From Aphelenchoides besseyi (lineage: Eukaryota > Nematoda > Chromadorea > Rhabditida > Aphelenchoididae), in the NCBI GenBank assembly GCA_024699855.1, contig JAMPIQ010000003.1:3038001-3102000 (forward strand): a stretch of DNA of 64,000 nt, read 5' to 3'. Both the position numbers and the translations under genes were made by a program. Under the pieces are notes generated by a model. It did not search any database and was not told where the DNA came from. It saw nothing but the letters and a program-made list of their open reading frames with translations. Below, in pieces: positions 10,461-21,477 of the stretch (the stretch's first letter is position 1; every line of letters begins with the position of its first letter).

Positions 10461-11990
10461 TCGTGAAATTGCAATCGATCAAATGAAGGCCGCTGTTCGC
10501 TTCTACTGCAAAGTTCACGACAATCAACCTGTTCCTGCAAATGTTGCAAGATACCGAACCAAATCATCTTTTCAACATAAGTACCGATTTCTCGGAACCG
10601 AAACGGCCTGCAAGCGATTTGCATTGTAAGTCACGTGCAATTACTTCATTTTATGAGTCTTTCAGATTTAATGCTCAATTGTTAAAGAATGAAGCGGCAT
10701 TGGTAACGCGAAGACGAGCTCGACTCGAAATTGTAACATCGACTTACGCGAAGTACCAGGAGGTGAAAAACGATCATAAAGTCATTCGATCGCATGATTT
10801 GCGCCGTTTTGTTGCGAAGTCAGACGACAAGCTGATGGAACCGATTACGTTCAATGCATCCCGCTCATCGTAATTGTTTCAAACAACGTTTTGGAATTGT
10901 CGACAGAAAGATTACGAAGTTTGTGACTCGCACATCGCAAAACACCGACGAATAATACTCGACAACCGCTCAAAATTTTGTGGCCTAAATTAGGGAAGAA
11001 GTTCAACGTCTTCGTATTCCTGCAAGTTCTGTCTTCAACGCTGATCTTTGCGGATGTCGATTGGAATTTCACTTGGCACGTGGGCTCGCCGATCGTGGTT
11101 AACTACAAATGTATGGACGCACAAGTTCAACCAGTGCGATGACCCATTCTTTTACCGTCGTGACGTTGGTCTCAATGGACGGAACACTTCACTCGCGACT
11201 GTTCATGCAATTGAAAGAGCCAATTAGTGTTTTTGGTCGGAACGTCAGACACTCTGCGCATCGCGTAAGTCCACTCGTTTTGTATGACCTAACCATCTTT
11301 TTGCAGCCAGAAAATGATTGCCTCAACATGATCGTAACTCCGGGACGAAGTTCTGTCACGAATCTTGAAACAATGAAGAAGTTCTTGGATGAATGCGTGT
11401 TCCCGTTCATGCCAAGCAACGCAATCTTTATTTTGGATTTGAGGGTTGGCTTTTGTAATGAAAATGCGGTCAACTCCGTACGACTAGGAGATCGCCAAAT
11501 CAACACGAATAATTCCGAAGCACGTCACCTACTTGGCGCAGCCTCTAGACGGCTTCTTTTTCCGAATGTGGAAAAGTTTTATCCACAAAATCCACGATCA
11601 TGCGGTTCTGTTCAACACCGAAACGATAATGTATAAACGCGAAAACGCAATCAAACTGATGTCATTGCACACACAATCGGTTTTTTGCTCCGCGATTTGA
11701 CGATTTCCGCCGACACTCGTGGAGACAAGCAGGCTGAGATGACTGCGAAGCGACGGAACAGTTCGAGCACCCTGTTCAATACTGTTTTAACGGCAATTTA
11801 GAATGCGATTGCGAAGACTGCAAATCTTTATCACTCCTTATCTGCAGCTATTGCGAACAGAATCTGTGTTTTCGCCATTTCTTCTCGAGACGGGCTGATT
11901 GATACCATCGACGTCAAATTACCGCTATCACTGCTGACGTGCACACGTTGTTAGTCGACTCTTCGGAGCATTACCGCGACACATCTGATC
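10461..11990 (+). pseudogene. CENP-B/Tc5-like DDE transposase, decayed
   Basis: Pieces in shifting frames follow the order of CENP-B-type transposases: GREIAIDQMKAAVRFYC and TTETACKRFAL-type N-terminal sequence, a GTAAGT...TTTCAG intron at about 10626-10666, the HTH part (NCFKQRFGIVDRKITKFV), the first catalytic region (SSVFNADLCGCRLEFH), the sheet around VSMDGTLHSRLFMQLKEP, then FPFMPSNAIFILD. A C-terminal Cys-rich motif (CDCEDCKS ... CSYCEQNLCFRHFF) lies near 11810-11890. Stops and shifts interrupt it at several points (for example about 10870 and 11460). I saw no terminal repeats. Confidence 0.6.
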
Positions 11991-12259
11991 ACCAGGCCAA
12001 GCGGCATCTTCCGCTTGCTGCCAATCGCTTAATTGTTAATAAATTGGAATCTATTCTTCCATTTCCTCCTTTAATATTGTGTCCCGCTTTATAGTGTGAA
12101 ATAAACCCGTTATTTATCCAAAACTCGACCAAAACAGAAACATTGTCGAAGCTGAAAACTTTAAACTTCACTAATCTCACAAAAGCAAATTTTATTTGCA
12201 GTCAACAAAAATTTTAAAAAAGTTTCGAATTTGACTAAAATGTATTCCTCAATGAACAA

Positions 12260-12897
12260 AACGGATAAATGTACTTTCTGGACGACATCTTACCGAAAAT
12301 TGTAGCATTACCTTTGAATGCTCAGAAAAAAGAATTGCTAATATCGTTGCAGAACAGTAATCGTTTTCATACGTTAAGTCAGAAAAAAGTTGCAAAAGTT
12401 ATTGCGAACATGTTATTTTGCTCGTTAAACGAAAAGTAATGGCGAGATTGCGGTAACTTCGCAACTCTGAATTGCGATCGTTTGTTGACTGAAGATTCAG
12501 AAGTCAGTGTGGAGAAACTTTATTGTTTGCGTGTTTACTTCACTTCGGTTATAGAGTCGATGCCAAACGGTATTGTTTCAGTTGTTCGTCATTCTGTTGA
12601 TAAAATACTTGATGCTAAATTGAAAGTTCAACGGATTGCTTTGAATTCCAACACACAAATTAAAGATGGACAAGTTGTCGTCATGCAGATTTTGCAAACA
12701 AAAAGATAGGTGGTGGTGTGTTGGGTCGTGAAGCAGATTCATTATTGCACCTGAAATGTTTGTTTTTTTAGCGCGTATCATCAGATTCGATGGATTGATT
12801 CGAAATTTTTCGATCGGGACGACAACAAATGCAATTTTGAATCTGCAAATCTCTGCCAAATCAAACATGATAGTTACCGACTGATCAAGTATCCGAG
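12260..12897 (+). pseudogene. Poly(ADP-ribose) glycohydrolase (PARG) pseudogene
   Basis: PARG enzymes remove poly(ADP-ribose) from proteins. Recognisable blocks in order are ILPKIVALPLN, LSQKKVAKVIANMLFCSL, CDRLLTEDSEVSVEKLYCL and the catalytic-loop start DFANKKIGGGVLG, followed in another frame by RFIIAPEMFV. The family signature is GGG-x(6-8)-QEE; here the Gln-Glu-Glu part is lost at a frame change near 12735. There is also a stop after SLNEK at about 12438. The Tc1-like element begins immediately after, at 12900, and I find no clear PARG C-terminal sequence on its far side. The gene is dead; a live copy elsewhere in the genome is likely. Confidence 0.6.
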
Positions 12898-12899
12898 TA

Positions 12900-14392
12900 C
12901 ACTGGTGGACAAAAGTTTTCACCACCCACTTTTCTCGGAGATTACTGATCCAATTCGGCTCAAATTTTTACCCTGGTTTTATTAGATCGTTAACCTTTAA
13001 TTAACAAAAAAACAACTGGTCTTGCGAAGTCCAACCGAAGCTGCAATCAAAAATCGATTTTGAGGCGGTCAAAAGTATTCACCACTCACTTTCAACACCG
13101 AATTTCTCCTCCTTTTGCGGCCTTTAGTTTGACCAAACGATTGGCAATTGATGAGTAGAGTCCCTTGATTGTGTCCGCCGAAAATCGGCTTGCACATTCG
13201 ACGATCTTTTCAGTCAACGCGATTGAATTCGGGAACTGTCCATCGGCGTAGACAAGGCCCGATAGCAGATGCCACACATTTTCGATGATCGACAAATCAG
13301 GTGAACATGCAGGCCACTCGACGGTAGAGGATTTCTGACGCTTCAAAAAGTCCATTACGATCTTCGCTTTGTGGATGCTGCAGTTGTCTTGTTGCCACGT
13401 CCACGGACGTCATCCCATTCGGCGATTACACCATTGGATGTAGACGTCTTTCAAATCTTCCACATACTGCGCAGACTTGTAAGTGCGGTCTATAATTTAA
13501 AAATTATAGTCAAAAAGGAGCAATTGGGTTTTGAGAGTGCTTGCACATATCTTAATCAAGAATTCGCTCAGATCACGATGAACACCATTACACTCCCACC
13601 TGCTTGTTGCCGTTTGATCCGCTGCAGACAAGTGTTCTCAATGCCCCACGAACCCATACTGTTAGGACCATCGTATGTAAACCTTTTTTCGTCAGTGAAA
13701 ATCCATGATTCGAAATCAGTGTTCAGCTTAAGGTGGCGAATCGCGAATTTGAGACGTGCAAGCTTGTGAGAAGGTTTTAGCGGTAGAACTTTCTAAGTCA
13801 ATTGGTAAGAGGCCCCATTGCTCTTCAACGTCCGGCGAATTGTACGGCAAGAAGCTGGCATTTGAAACGTTTTTTGAATCATTGTAGACGTGACCCTTTG
13901 ACCGCGACGAACAAGACATGTGATGTACCTTTTCATTTGGCGAACACTTCGGTCAGAAATCAGTCAAGGACGTCCCATTTTCTTCGGTTGAACGTTTCGT
14001 ACAACTTTCCGCACCGTCAAACGGTCCATTCCCATCTCACGAGCAATCGCACTAATGTTATTGTCTCTCTCAAACAGTCGCAATATTTGAGCAAGTTGTT
14101 GCTCGGTGATCATTCTTAAAGACTGCAAACATATTAGAGTAACTGATACTGTTGAAAAAACAACAAACCTAAAGAAAAAACAAGAGAAACCGTCAAAAAC
14201 CGCGCACTGGCGAAAACTTTTGACCGGCCGAAAACATTCATTCTTGTATTTTTTAATTGTTTCTGCCTGTTAGTTATTGATTTTGAGGGTATGATATGTA
14301 CTGTATCTTGTTCATAATTGGTGAAAATTTGAGCCGAATTGAATCAGTAATCTCCGAGAAAAGTGGGTGGTGAAAACTTTTGTCCACCGGTG
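12900..14392 (-). mobile_element. Tc1-like DNA transposon, degenerate
   Basis: Inverted repeats of about 75 bases bound the element. The left end reads CACTGGTGGACAAAAGTTTT and the right end, reversed, CACCGGTGGACAAAAGTTTT; both continue into CACCACCCACTTTTCTCGG. TA flanks both sides (12898-12899 and 14393-14394). The 1493-base interior carries a minus-strand Tc1-class transposase with breaks. Its left end abuts the PARG pseudogene. Confidence 0.88.
13092..14113 (-). pseudogene. Tc1-class transposase (DD34E), broken
   Basis: Read on the minus strand from about 14113. An N-terminal HTH (MITEQQLAQILRLFERD, then ISAIAREMGMD) is followed by a second DNA-binding region, FTDEKRFTYDG with the first Asp, WQQDNCSIHKA with the second, and WPACSPDLSIIENVW with Glu as the third catalytic residue. 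I count 34 residues between the second Asp and the Glu. The longest open part is 13092-13355. Stops and frame changes lie between the blocks (near 13800 and 13960), so no complete protein is encoded. Confidence 0.75.
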
Positions 14393-14394
14393 TA

Positions 14395-15287
14395 TCAATT
14401 TTTAAAAATGTATTCAACAAAACTCCCGTCAAACACTCAAATGTCAACTCAAAGTGCTTTTACAAGATATAACCGACGTGTTATTGGCCCACGAAGAACA
14501 GCAAAATTTTTGCAAAGTTGCCGCCGATTGTCAAGCGACAATCCGTTTCTGTAAGTGATTCAGCGAATTTCACCCTGAAATTGTGTTTTTAGTAGATACG
14601 TTAAAGTTAACTGCAAACCACCTAAGTTCCTAGATAAAAGCGGAAAATAAATTGAAACCGATCAAACGCCGATGAAATATGCTATCTTCGACGGATACAG
14701 ATCCTGGTGCGAAGCGGGTTCTTCTAGTTACGTATGTTCATGCAAAGATCGGAATTGCCCAAAAACATGTTTAATGAGAATCAAGATAAACGGTGCTAAA
14801 AAGAATTATGCCTAGGTCAAAGACGGCAAATCACGAGTCGTGATGTAAATCGTATTCCCAACGAAAAGGTATTCGTAAATAAGAACTTCTTAAAAGTTAA
14901 TCGTCGTTTATTTATTTATCGTTGCTTTTTAATAAACTTGTGAGTATTTGTTTAGATACATTGTGTTGCCATCGTTTTCAGAAATGACAAACTAAATTTT
15001 CAAGTTTGAAAATCATTTTATTTCTCGAATCACCTTTTTCGTAGTATTTGTCCAATTCGTAGTTGTTCAAAACGACCGCACTTTACATCGTGTAAACTCA
15101 AATTTTTGTATCGGTTGTCACTTTGCTATTTAGGCAACAAAATTGAGCTTATGCTTCATTTACAAATAGTTTTTCGTCATTACTCTTCACTCCAGATATA
15201 ATTCAAATTTGTTAAAGCCATCCCCATTCTGCCATAATTTGTTTGTTTCAAGTTAATAAAGGCCATATAAAAAGGGTTTCAATTTAT
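14395..15287. other. Unassigned, probable decayed mobile DNA
   Basis: Short plus-strand pieces such as SAFTRYNRRVIGP (about 14450) and a Cys-rich piece YVCSCKDRNCPKTC (about 14730) are open but isolated. From about 14880 to 15280 the DNA is AT-rich without frames. Confidence 0.3.
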
Positions 15288-15458
15288 CTTCACAAGGTCC
15301 TGTTTTTGTGAACTTTTTGGGTGTCATTACGAAATTTGACATTTTGCAGATTTTCGTTATGCGTTTTTACAATTGCAAAACGTCGTTACGACAAAACCAC
15401 AAAAATGCAAGAAAGCCTAACGACACCCAAAAAGTTCACAAAATAGGACCTCGTGAAG
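15288..15458. repeat. Palindromic MITE-like inverted repeat
   Basis: The left arm (15288-15325, CTTCACAAGGTCCTG...GGGTGTC) and the right arm (about 15421-15458) are inverted copies with few mismatches, around a centre of about 95 bases. Weaker pairing continues outward. There is no coding capacity. The structure ends about 40 bases before the N gap, consistent with a hard-to-assemble hairpin. Confidence 0.6.
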
Positions 15459-15498
15459 ACAATCCGCAAGCCATTACTATTTCAACGAGTTATAGCTC

Positions 15499-15598
15499 NN
15501 NNNNNNNNNNNNNNNNNNNNNNNNNNNNNNNNNNNNNNNNNNNNNNNNNNNNNNNNNNNNNNNNNNNNNNNNNNNNNNNNNNNNNNNNNNNNNNNNNN
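15499..15598. other. Assembly gap, exactly 100 N
   Basis: One hundred consecutive N, the conventional placeholder for a gap of unknown length. Helicase-coding Helitron sequence begins directly at its right edge, so part of Helitron copy A is probably missing. Confidence 0.97.
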
Positions 15599-18500
15599 CG
15601 AATCGCGGTCAAGCGGACTCCAGTCCAAATGTTTGTCGTGGCACGTTCGTCCATGGGCAACAACAAAGCAGCAATAGCTGGAGGCCCATGTCAAGAACTT
15701 CTTTTTCAAATCCGAGGATGTATGACACACTGTTTTGTAGACATACGTTTTTTTCCAGTACCGTCCTCTAAAAAAAAAAATTTCCCGGTTCACAAAGAAA
15801 ACATTTTTTGTCACAGTCGTTTTTGCAAGAACATCAAGAATTTTTGGCAGCGATTACTTTCTGGTCCTTCATTCAAAGTTTGTACATTTCTTTTGCAGAT
15901 TCCGAGCTCTTGCTCGTGGTCAATTGTTTCTTCGATTCGTCAACGTCCGTCTATGCGTCCATCGATGGGAAGTCGTTTATTGACTGTGTTTCCACGTTGC
16001 AAGATTTGTCAATACGTTTGTTATGCTCGTTCGAATTGTTTTGACTTATCTTTTATTCTACGAGCAAGAATCCTCGCTCAGATCATGTCATGCATTTTTG
16101 CCACAAAATCACCTTGGCTTGGACTAATTAACAATACATCCCGACCGATCGTATGTGCTGCTTCGTACCTTGGTTGCCAGTGAGTGACGGTTCGGTGTGT
16201 TGGGTTGGTGAGTACTACCTTTACTGATTCCATGAGTAATGAGTGTGGGCGTTCAGAATACAGAATTTTTGCGCGCGTTTTGAATCACGTTCATTCAAGG
16301 TAAAATAGTCCATCACAGTTTTGGTTTGTTTTCCATTGCTTTTTTCGCTTTTTTCAGCATCGCAATCTTCTTCGATGTAGACGGCTTGTTGGTTTTCCAA
16401 ATGGATTGGCAATCGTTCAATGTGGTGGCTTCTTATCGTGCATTTTTAACTTCAGGATCCGATAACACGCTTCGACGGACCGACGTAACGACCGTCAATG
16501 TGGTCTTTGATTTCATCGTGATTAATATTGCCGGATGATTGCAATTCCAGAAGCGGCGTCGTAACCTTTGTAAGTGTATTTGTTAAAGGTACTTGACATT
16601 CTTAATGGAGCTCACAATCTCAACGTTGATATGGCACCGATAACGCTGCATAAAGGTACCAACTATTGGGAACGCCTCGACGGTTATCGTAACTTCACAC
16701 CTTTGATTTCAATAGTGCGTCCGTTGTTCGGTCGTTTCAGAATGGATAACCGTTTTCGTTGACTTTCCGTTCTCTTCCAAAAACTGTTTCGGGAACTTGT
16801 GTCGGCACTTTCCGTTGATCATGCATGGAGCTCTGGGGTTTTGTCGCCACCAAATACGATGAATCATTACTTGCTTACCAATTCTAACAGTTTCCGGATC
16901 CGATTCTGGCGCAATTCGGCGCTGAAGTAATTGTCGATGTTTTTCGGTTGCAAGAACTTCTGTCCATCTTTCAGACTTACTAAGCAGTGAATATGTTGGA
17001 AGTCCGCGTTTTTGGAATTCGTGGTAACGTAAACATAACATTTCGGTTCACCGAAAATTTGTTTCTTCACCAAGTCGTCAATAATTGCTTCTACTTTCAG
17101 GGCGAAGACACGCGCAACGATGTCCGGACGATCACTAGCTGTTTGTTTGGCGCCGAGGAACGATGGTTTCATTGATGGTTTGTACGATTTCCGGCCCCAA
17201 AGTGCATCGCATGGCATGGTAAATGATAACAGATCCGGGTTTCCGTTGTTCAAACTATCGCCATTGCATCCTGGTATTTTCTCACGCATGAAACGTGGTG
17301 AGCCGAAGTGAGTCGATGGCAAAATGTGTATTCTTCCAATAGCGCGATCCAGTTTTTGTGACCGAGTTTTTGGTTCAGACTTGCGTGCAGTTCATGGATA
17401 GTGAATTGTTTTTAGTTTGCTTTTGGTGCATTCGAATCCATTTTATGCGATCGCTTTCGACTTGAACGTAACGAATCCACGACGAACTGTTGGAACAGTT
17501 TCTTACCCGTAATGAATTCGACTAGTTGGAGTTTTTTTTCGAATGGCCAACCGATAACTATGGAATTCAGCACGAGTTAGTCGGGTATGTTTGTTTGCGT
17601 TTATTTTCGTCATATCAATTGACCATCCAAGAGTTCCTTTAGGGAAGAACAGTGGGTACAACCAGGAAGTGGCAAAAATGGGCTCAATGAACTTAGAACT
17701 CGTCTTTGGTGATGGTTCGTCTTTTCAATGGATAAGGACTAAGGACATTTCACGCATATCTCCAGAAGCGGTCGGTTTGTAAAAAACGGCGCCGATCTTC
17801 GTCGACAGTTGGTTTCGTTGAAACGGTTCGGATCATAACCGGGTCGCATTTTGAACGACATTTGCACATTTCTCAACAGGTCGGCCAGCGTTCTCTTTCT
17901 TCTTTCATTCAATTCATTCATCATCATGTGCATTTTAGCGTGCGGGTTATGTTTCGCGTATTATCTTGTCCAGCAATTCCATTAGTTCCTTTTTAGTTCC
18001 GTTAGTCGTGTTCATTCTTCTTTCAACTGCTTCCTGCTGGATCAGAAAGAAGAACAATTGGCCGTATTTTCGATCAGCTGTTGCGCTTTTATTTAATACA
18101 CTTTTCATCGATCTCCGTAACAGATTTGGCCTTGAATTGAAAAGCAGTAAGGACCCGGAGTTGCAAAACGATCGCAAATTTTGACGTTAAAAAAGCTGCG
18201 AAACTGTTGCGGAGTTTATACACTTGCGGATGTTGTTCAAAAAGTTGTTTTCGAGAGTGTGGTGTTTACCAGTGAACAGATCATCAACCAATTTATTCCC
18301 TTGTGGCAAATCAAGGGTAAGTAATCAGGCAACTCAATTTTAACCATATTTTGCAACAATTCGGGGAACGTTTTTGGTTTTGAGTTCCACTCACTCGTTT
18401 CGTCTGTGTCAAAATGCAATACAAACGCAAAAGCATTCAACGGATCCCCATCGTGCTTAGTTTGATGGGACCGGGACAATCCGCTTTTGGTTTGGAATGC

Positions 18501-20671
18501 GACGATTTCAGTTGGATTTGTTTTCTGTTTTCTGTTTGTGCTGGTGGATTCTCGAATGTTGATGGTGGGCCTGCAAATCTTTTTAAGCCAAATCAGTTTT
18601 TTATCAGCTTTTCTTGTTGGGGTTTGATTCATTTGGACGTTGAAGTTTGATGTTTGTGCTTTATGATCTTTACTTAATCGATCAGCTTTTTTTGTTGGTC
18701 TGATTCATTTGAACGCGAAGTCTTGATGTTTAAAACTTTGTCTTTAGCCCAAGTTTCGAATCTACTTTTTGTTGTTTAGATTCTGCGTCTCGAAACGCTT
18801 CTTTTGGCGAATATTTTTGAATCGGATAAACGAGTTGAAATTTTGTTGATTGGATCAGAAGCTCGTTTTTTTGTTGATGGTTGTCACGTTTTTGTTGCAA
18901 TCGTTTTGGGCTCGTTTTTTCAAGCATCCTTACTTCGTTTTTTCTAATACAATTACTTTCGGATTTGACCCATTTGGTTTCAGCATTGGCGTTTTGATTG
19001 TCCAGTAACGAATTGACGAAAAACGAAGCCTCCCAATGTGTCAAACAGATTCAAACGTTTTGCGAAACCGTCCTTCGTTTAATTTTTGTTAGAAAAACGC
19101 CATTTGAAAATGTTGAATGTGTGTTTCTCGAAGAAGTTTTTATATTGCCTTCGAAACAAACGTAAGCACCACAATTGCCCCATGTATCATTTTGGCAGAT
19201 CAACTTTTGGTATCCAATGTCGCTTCAAGAAACATGTTTGCGTTTTGGATCCAAACCCGTCCCAATGGAGCGAAACATTAAACTGTAAATCGAATTGATT
19301 AACCTATAGACAGTTTGAGAAACGGGTTTTATGAAAACGAATCGCAATAATGCAGAACACAATGATTTGCTGAGTGCCTTCTTTTTTCCATTACTGCCCA
19401 AAAACTGTAAGTTGTCCCACTGTTTTGAATCGCGAATCAACAAATAAGCGTCTTCATTTGGAGCGATCGGTGGGTCTGACAATCAACATACTTTTGATGG
19501 ATTTCGATTCCGCTGCAACGATAAGTAGTCGCGTCCAAAATGGACATCGACAGTAAAAAAAAACCAACCTTTCCAACGAAGTGGATTTCCGCGTAGATCA
19601 AAAATCAAACAAACCAAAACAAATTGATTTCGAAAATCGATCCCACCTCAAAAGAAAAAAAAAAAACCAACGATATCTTCCCTGTGTGCCCGGAACTTGC
19701 CCAATCTGGACATTTTTGACATTCCCGTTGCGAGCCGCGTGCAACAGAGTTCATTCGGTGACAATGGAGGCTGAATTTTGCCTACCGCCAAAACTTGTTC
19801 GATAGTGAGCACCGGTTTCCTTGAAGTGGTCGATTAGCGACGAACGACATTTTGTTGTGAAATGTCCCGGGAAGAAGCAATAGAGTGTGTGTTTTTCTTG
19901 AGCAGTTTCAACGATTATGAATTTGTGTGGTCTGAGGCTTTGAGTTTTTTTTTTCCGTTAAGTTTTTGTCATTTGGGTGGTTTTCCAGGAAAAAAGAACC
20001 CCTTCTCAACCAAATTGACTTTGTGCTTGTAATGCTTGTGTGTTTTCAATTTTCGAATTTTTTGATCGTGTTTTTCCGTTTCTGTCTTTCCTTTCTTGAA
20101 TAGAAGAAGAGGAAAATGTTTTGCTTTTTTTTGTTTGCTGTTTTCCTGTTCTGCAAACGAATTTGACAGCATGTCGTTCCACAGGTTCTTAACGCCCGAC
20201 GCTCTTCTTCACGGTTCTTTCTTTTCCTCATCTGTCAGCTCAATCTTTCGTTTCGGCATTTCGTAAGTTTGAGATTTTTATAATGAAAATTCTGATAGTA
20301 AACAATTCTGATAGTAAGCAAATTCTGATTGTAAAGAGATTCTGATGTGGGTGGCTCAGCTGATAAGACAAAGACGGCGTGCCGGACCGCTTTGAATGTC
20401 TGTGCCCTGATAAGACAATCCGACCGGGCCAATCGAATTGAATATAAGACGTGAGGCCCACCAAAGAAACGATGGCCAACGTATACTTCCTGAAACACAA
20501 AAACTCAATATCACTAAACAATTGAGAATTGACTTACGATAAAAACCGAAGCTTAAACAGTTTAACGTTCTTAGTGGTCGTCGTCACTTGATGGAACAAT
20601 AGCCACACGTAGACAAAAGACGTTAACCTGAATTTGAATCAAAGATGATAATGCCGTTGAGTTTTCTAAAC
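15599..20671 (-). mobile_element. Helitron copy A, fragmentary and error-rich
   Basis: Same gene order as copies B and C, read on the minus strand: helicase Walker A region at about 15600-15900 (KTYVYKT and FFVAHGRTCH-like remains), Rep region 16220-18200, 23-residue repeat region 18480-18790, Ulp1-like region about 18960-19500, basic N-terminus up to about 20250, then the leader with ATTCTGAT repeats. From 15599 to about 20225 it follows copy C almost base for base but with very many one-base insertions, so no frame survives. From about 20230 it suddenly matches copy B without such errors. Homology stops at 20671. Confidence 0.8.
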
Positions 20672-21081
20672 TTCGATGCTGCTGCTCTCATCTAGCTTGA
20701 GCTGAACACCCAATCCACGTGCATAAATCGGCGACTTGTACGAAATAACAGTGACCATTTCAACTCGAATAATCTAAACGTTAAAAGATGAGTTGCTACT
20801 TTCAAAATACAATAAGGACTTACTTGGCCGGTCTTCAAATCCATCTTGTCGAACGTTTCGGCCGCTTTAGACCACGCGACACACTCAGCAAATCCCGTAT
20901 CCAAATGAAGATCCAATTTGAATAGCAACTTTCGTTCGGATTCGGGTCCTCGACCCACCTTTCGCGCTTTCTGAACATCTCCAATCGTACCAAACAGTTC
21001 ATCAACAATTGAGCCCGCTACAACTCCTGTGACTAACGACGACGCCGAGATAAGAGACATGATCGAAACCAAAAGGAACAA
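20666..21081 (-). CDS. Small putative secreted protein ending at the Helitron junction
   Basis: Exons 20824-21081 and 20666-20773, joined by a GTAAGTCC...CGTTTAG intron, encode 121 residues. The first residues (MFLLVSIMSLISASSLVTGV) look like a signal peptide; a second ATG seven codons later would still give one. The rest is a compact mixed domain (LFKLDLHLDTGFAECVAWSK, then VEMVTVISYKSPIYARGLGV) that I do not recognise. The last codon and stop (GTT TAG) coincide with the point where Helitron leader sequence starts, so the natural C-terminus may have been replaced. A TATAAAAG lies 54 bases upstream of the ATG. Confidence 0.55.
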
Positions 21082-21134
21082 CCGACTGTTGAAAGAAGAA
21101 ACAATCGAATGAGCAAAATTTCGATTTCAACGAG

Positions 21135-21142
21135 CTTTTATA
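21135..21142 (-). promoter_or_regulatory. TATA box of the small secreted-protein gene
   Basis: CCGTATAAAAGC on the minus strand, 54 bases before the ATG at 21081, well placed for a core promoter. Confidence 0.55.
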
Positions 21143-21477
21143 CGGTCGAAATTTTTCTGTTGCGCAATTGCGTGAGAGAGTGAGTTCCAGACGGTGAGCT
21201 TAAAAATCACTTTGTTGCAGCAATGTGAGCAAACTTTTGATTTGCTGCCAATCAGTAAAATTTGAAAGTAAAATTCTTGCCGAAATAGACAACACAACAT
21301 TGAAAAGAAGTATTCGTTGTATTGAAAGTTCTTGATGAATAGAAAAGTTATGCAGCGGCAAATCGTGTTTTTCCATTACTTAATGATCGTAGTCTTTCTT
21401 CCAAACCATTGTATTTCACTTCATTTATTGTTCTGCGTATCTTTCTCATCAAACATTTATGTGCACACAAATTGTTT
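21143..21477. other. Spacer and 3' untranslated end of Helitron B
   Basis: Contains AATAAA on the minus strand near 21430, about 50 bases after the helicase stop, a likely polyadenylation signal. I could not find a CTRR end or hairpin defining the Helitron terminus. Confidence 0.35.

Noticed and set aside
18480..18790. Regular short repeats as a CRISPR array or satellite
   Set aside because: They are the DNA of the 23-residue protein repeats of the Helitron, and this is a eukaryotic genome.
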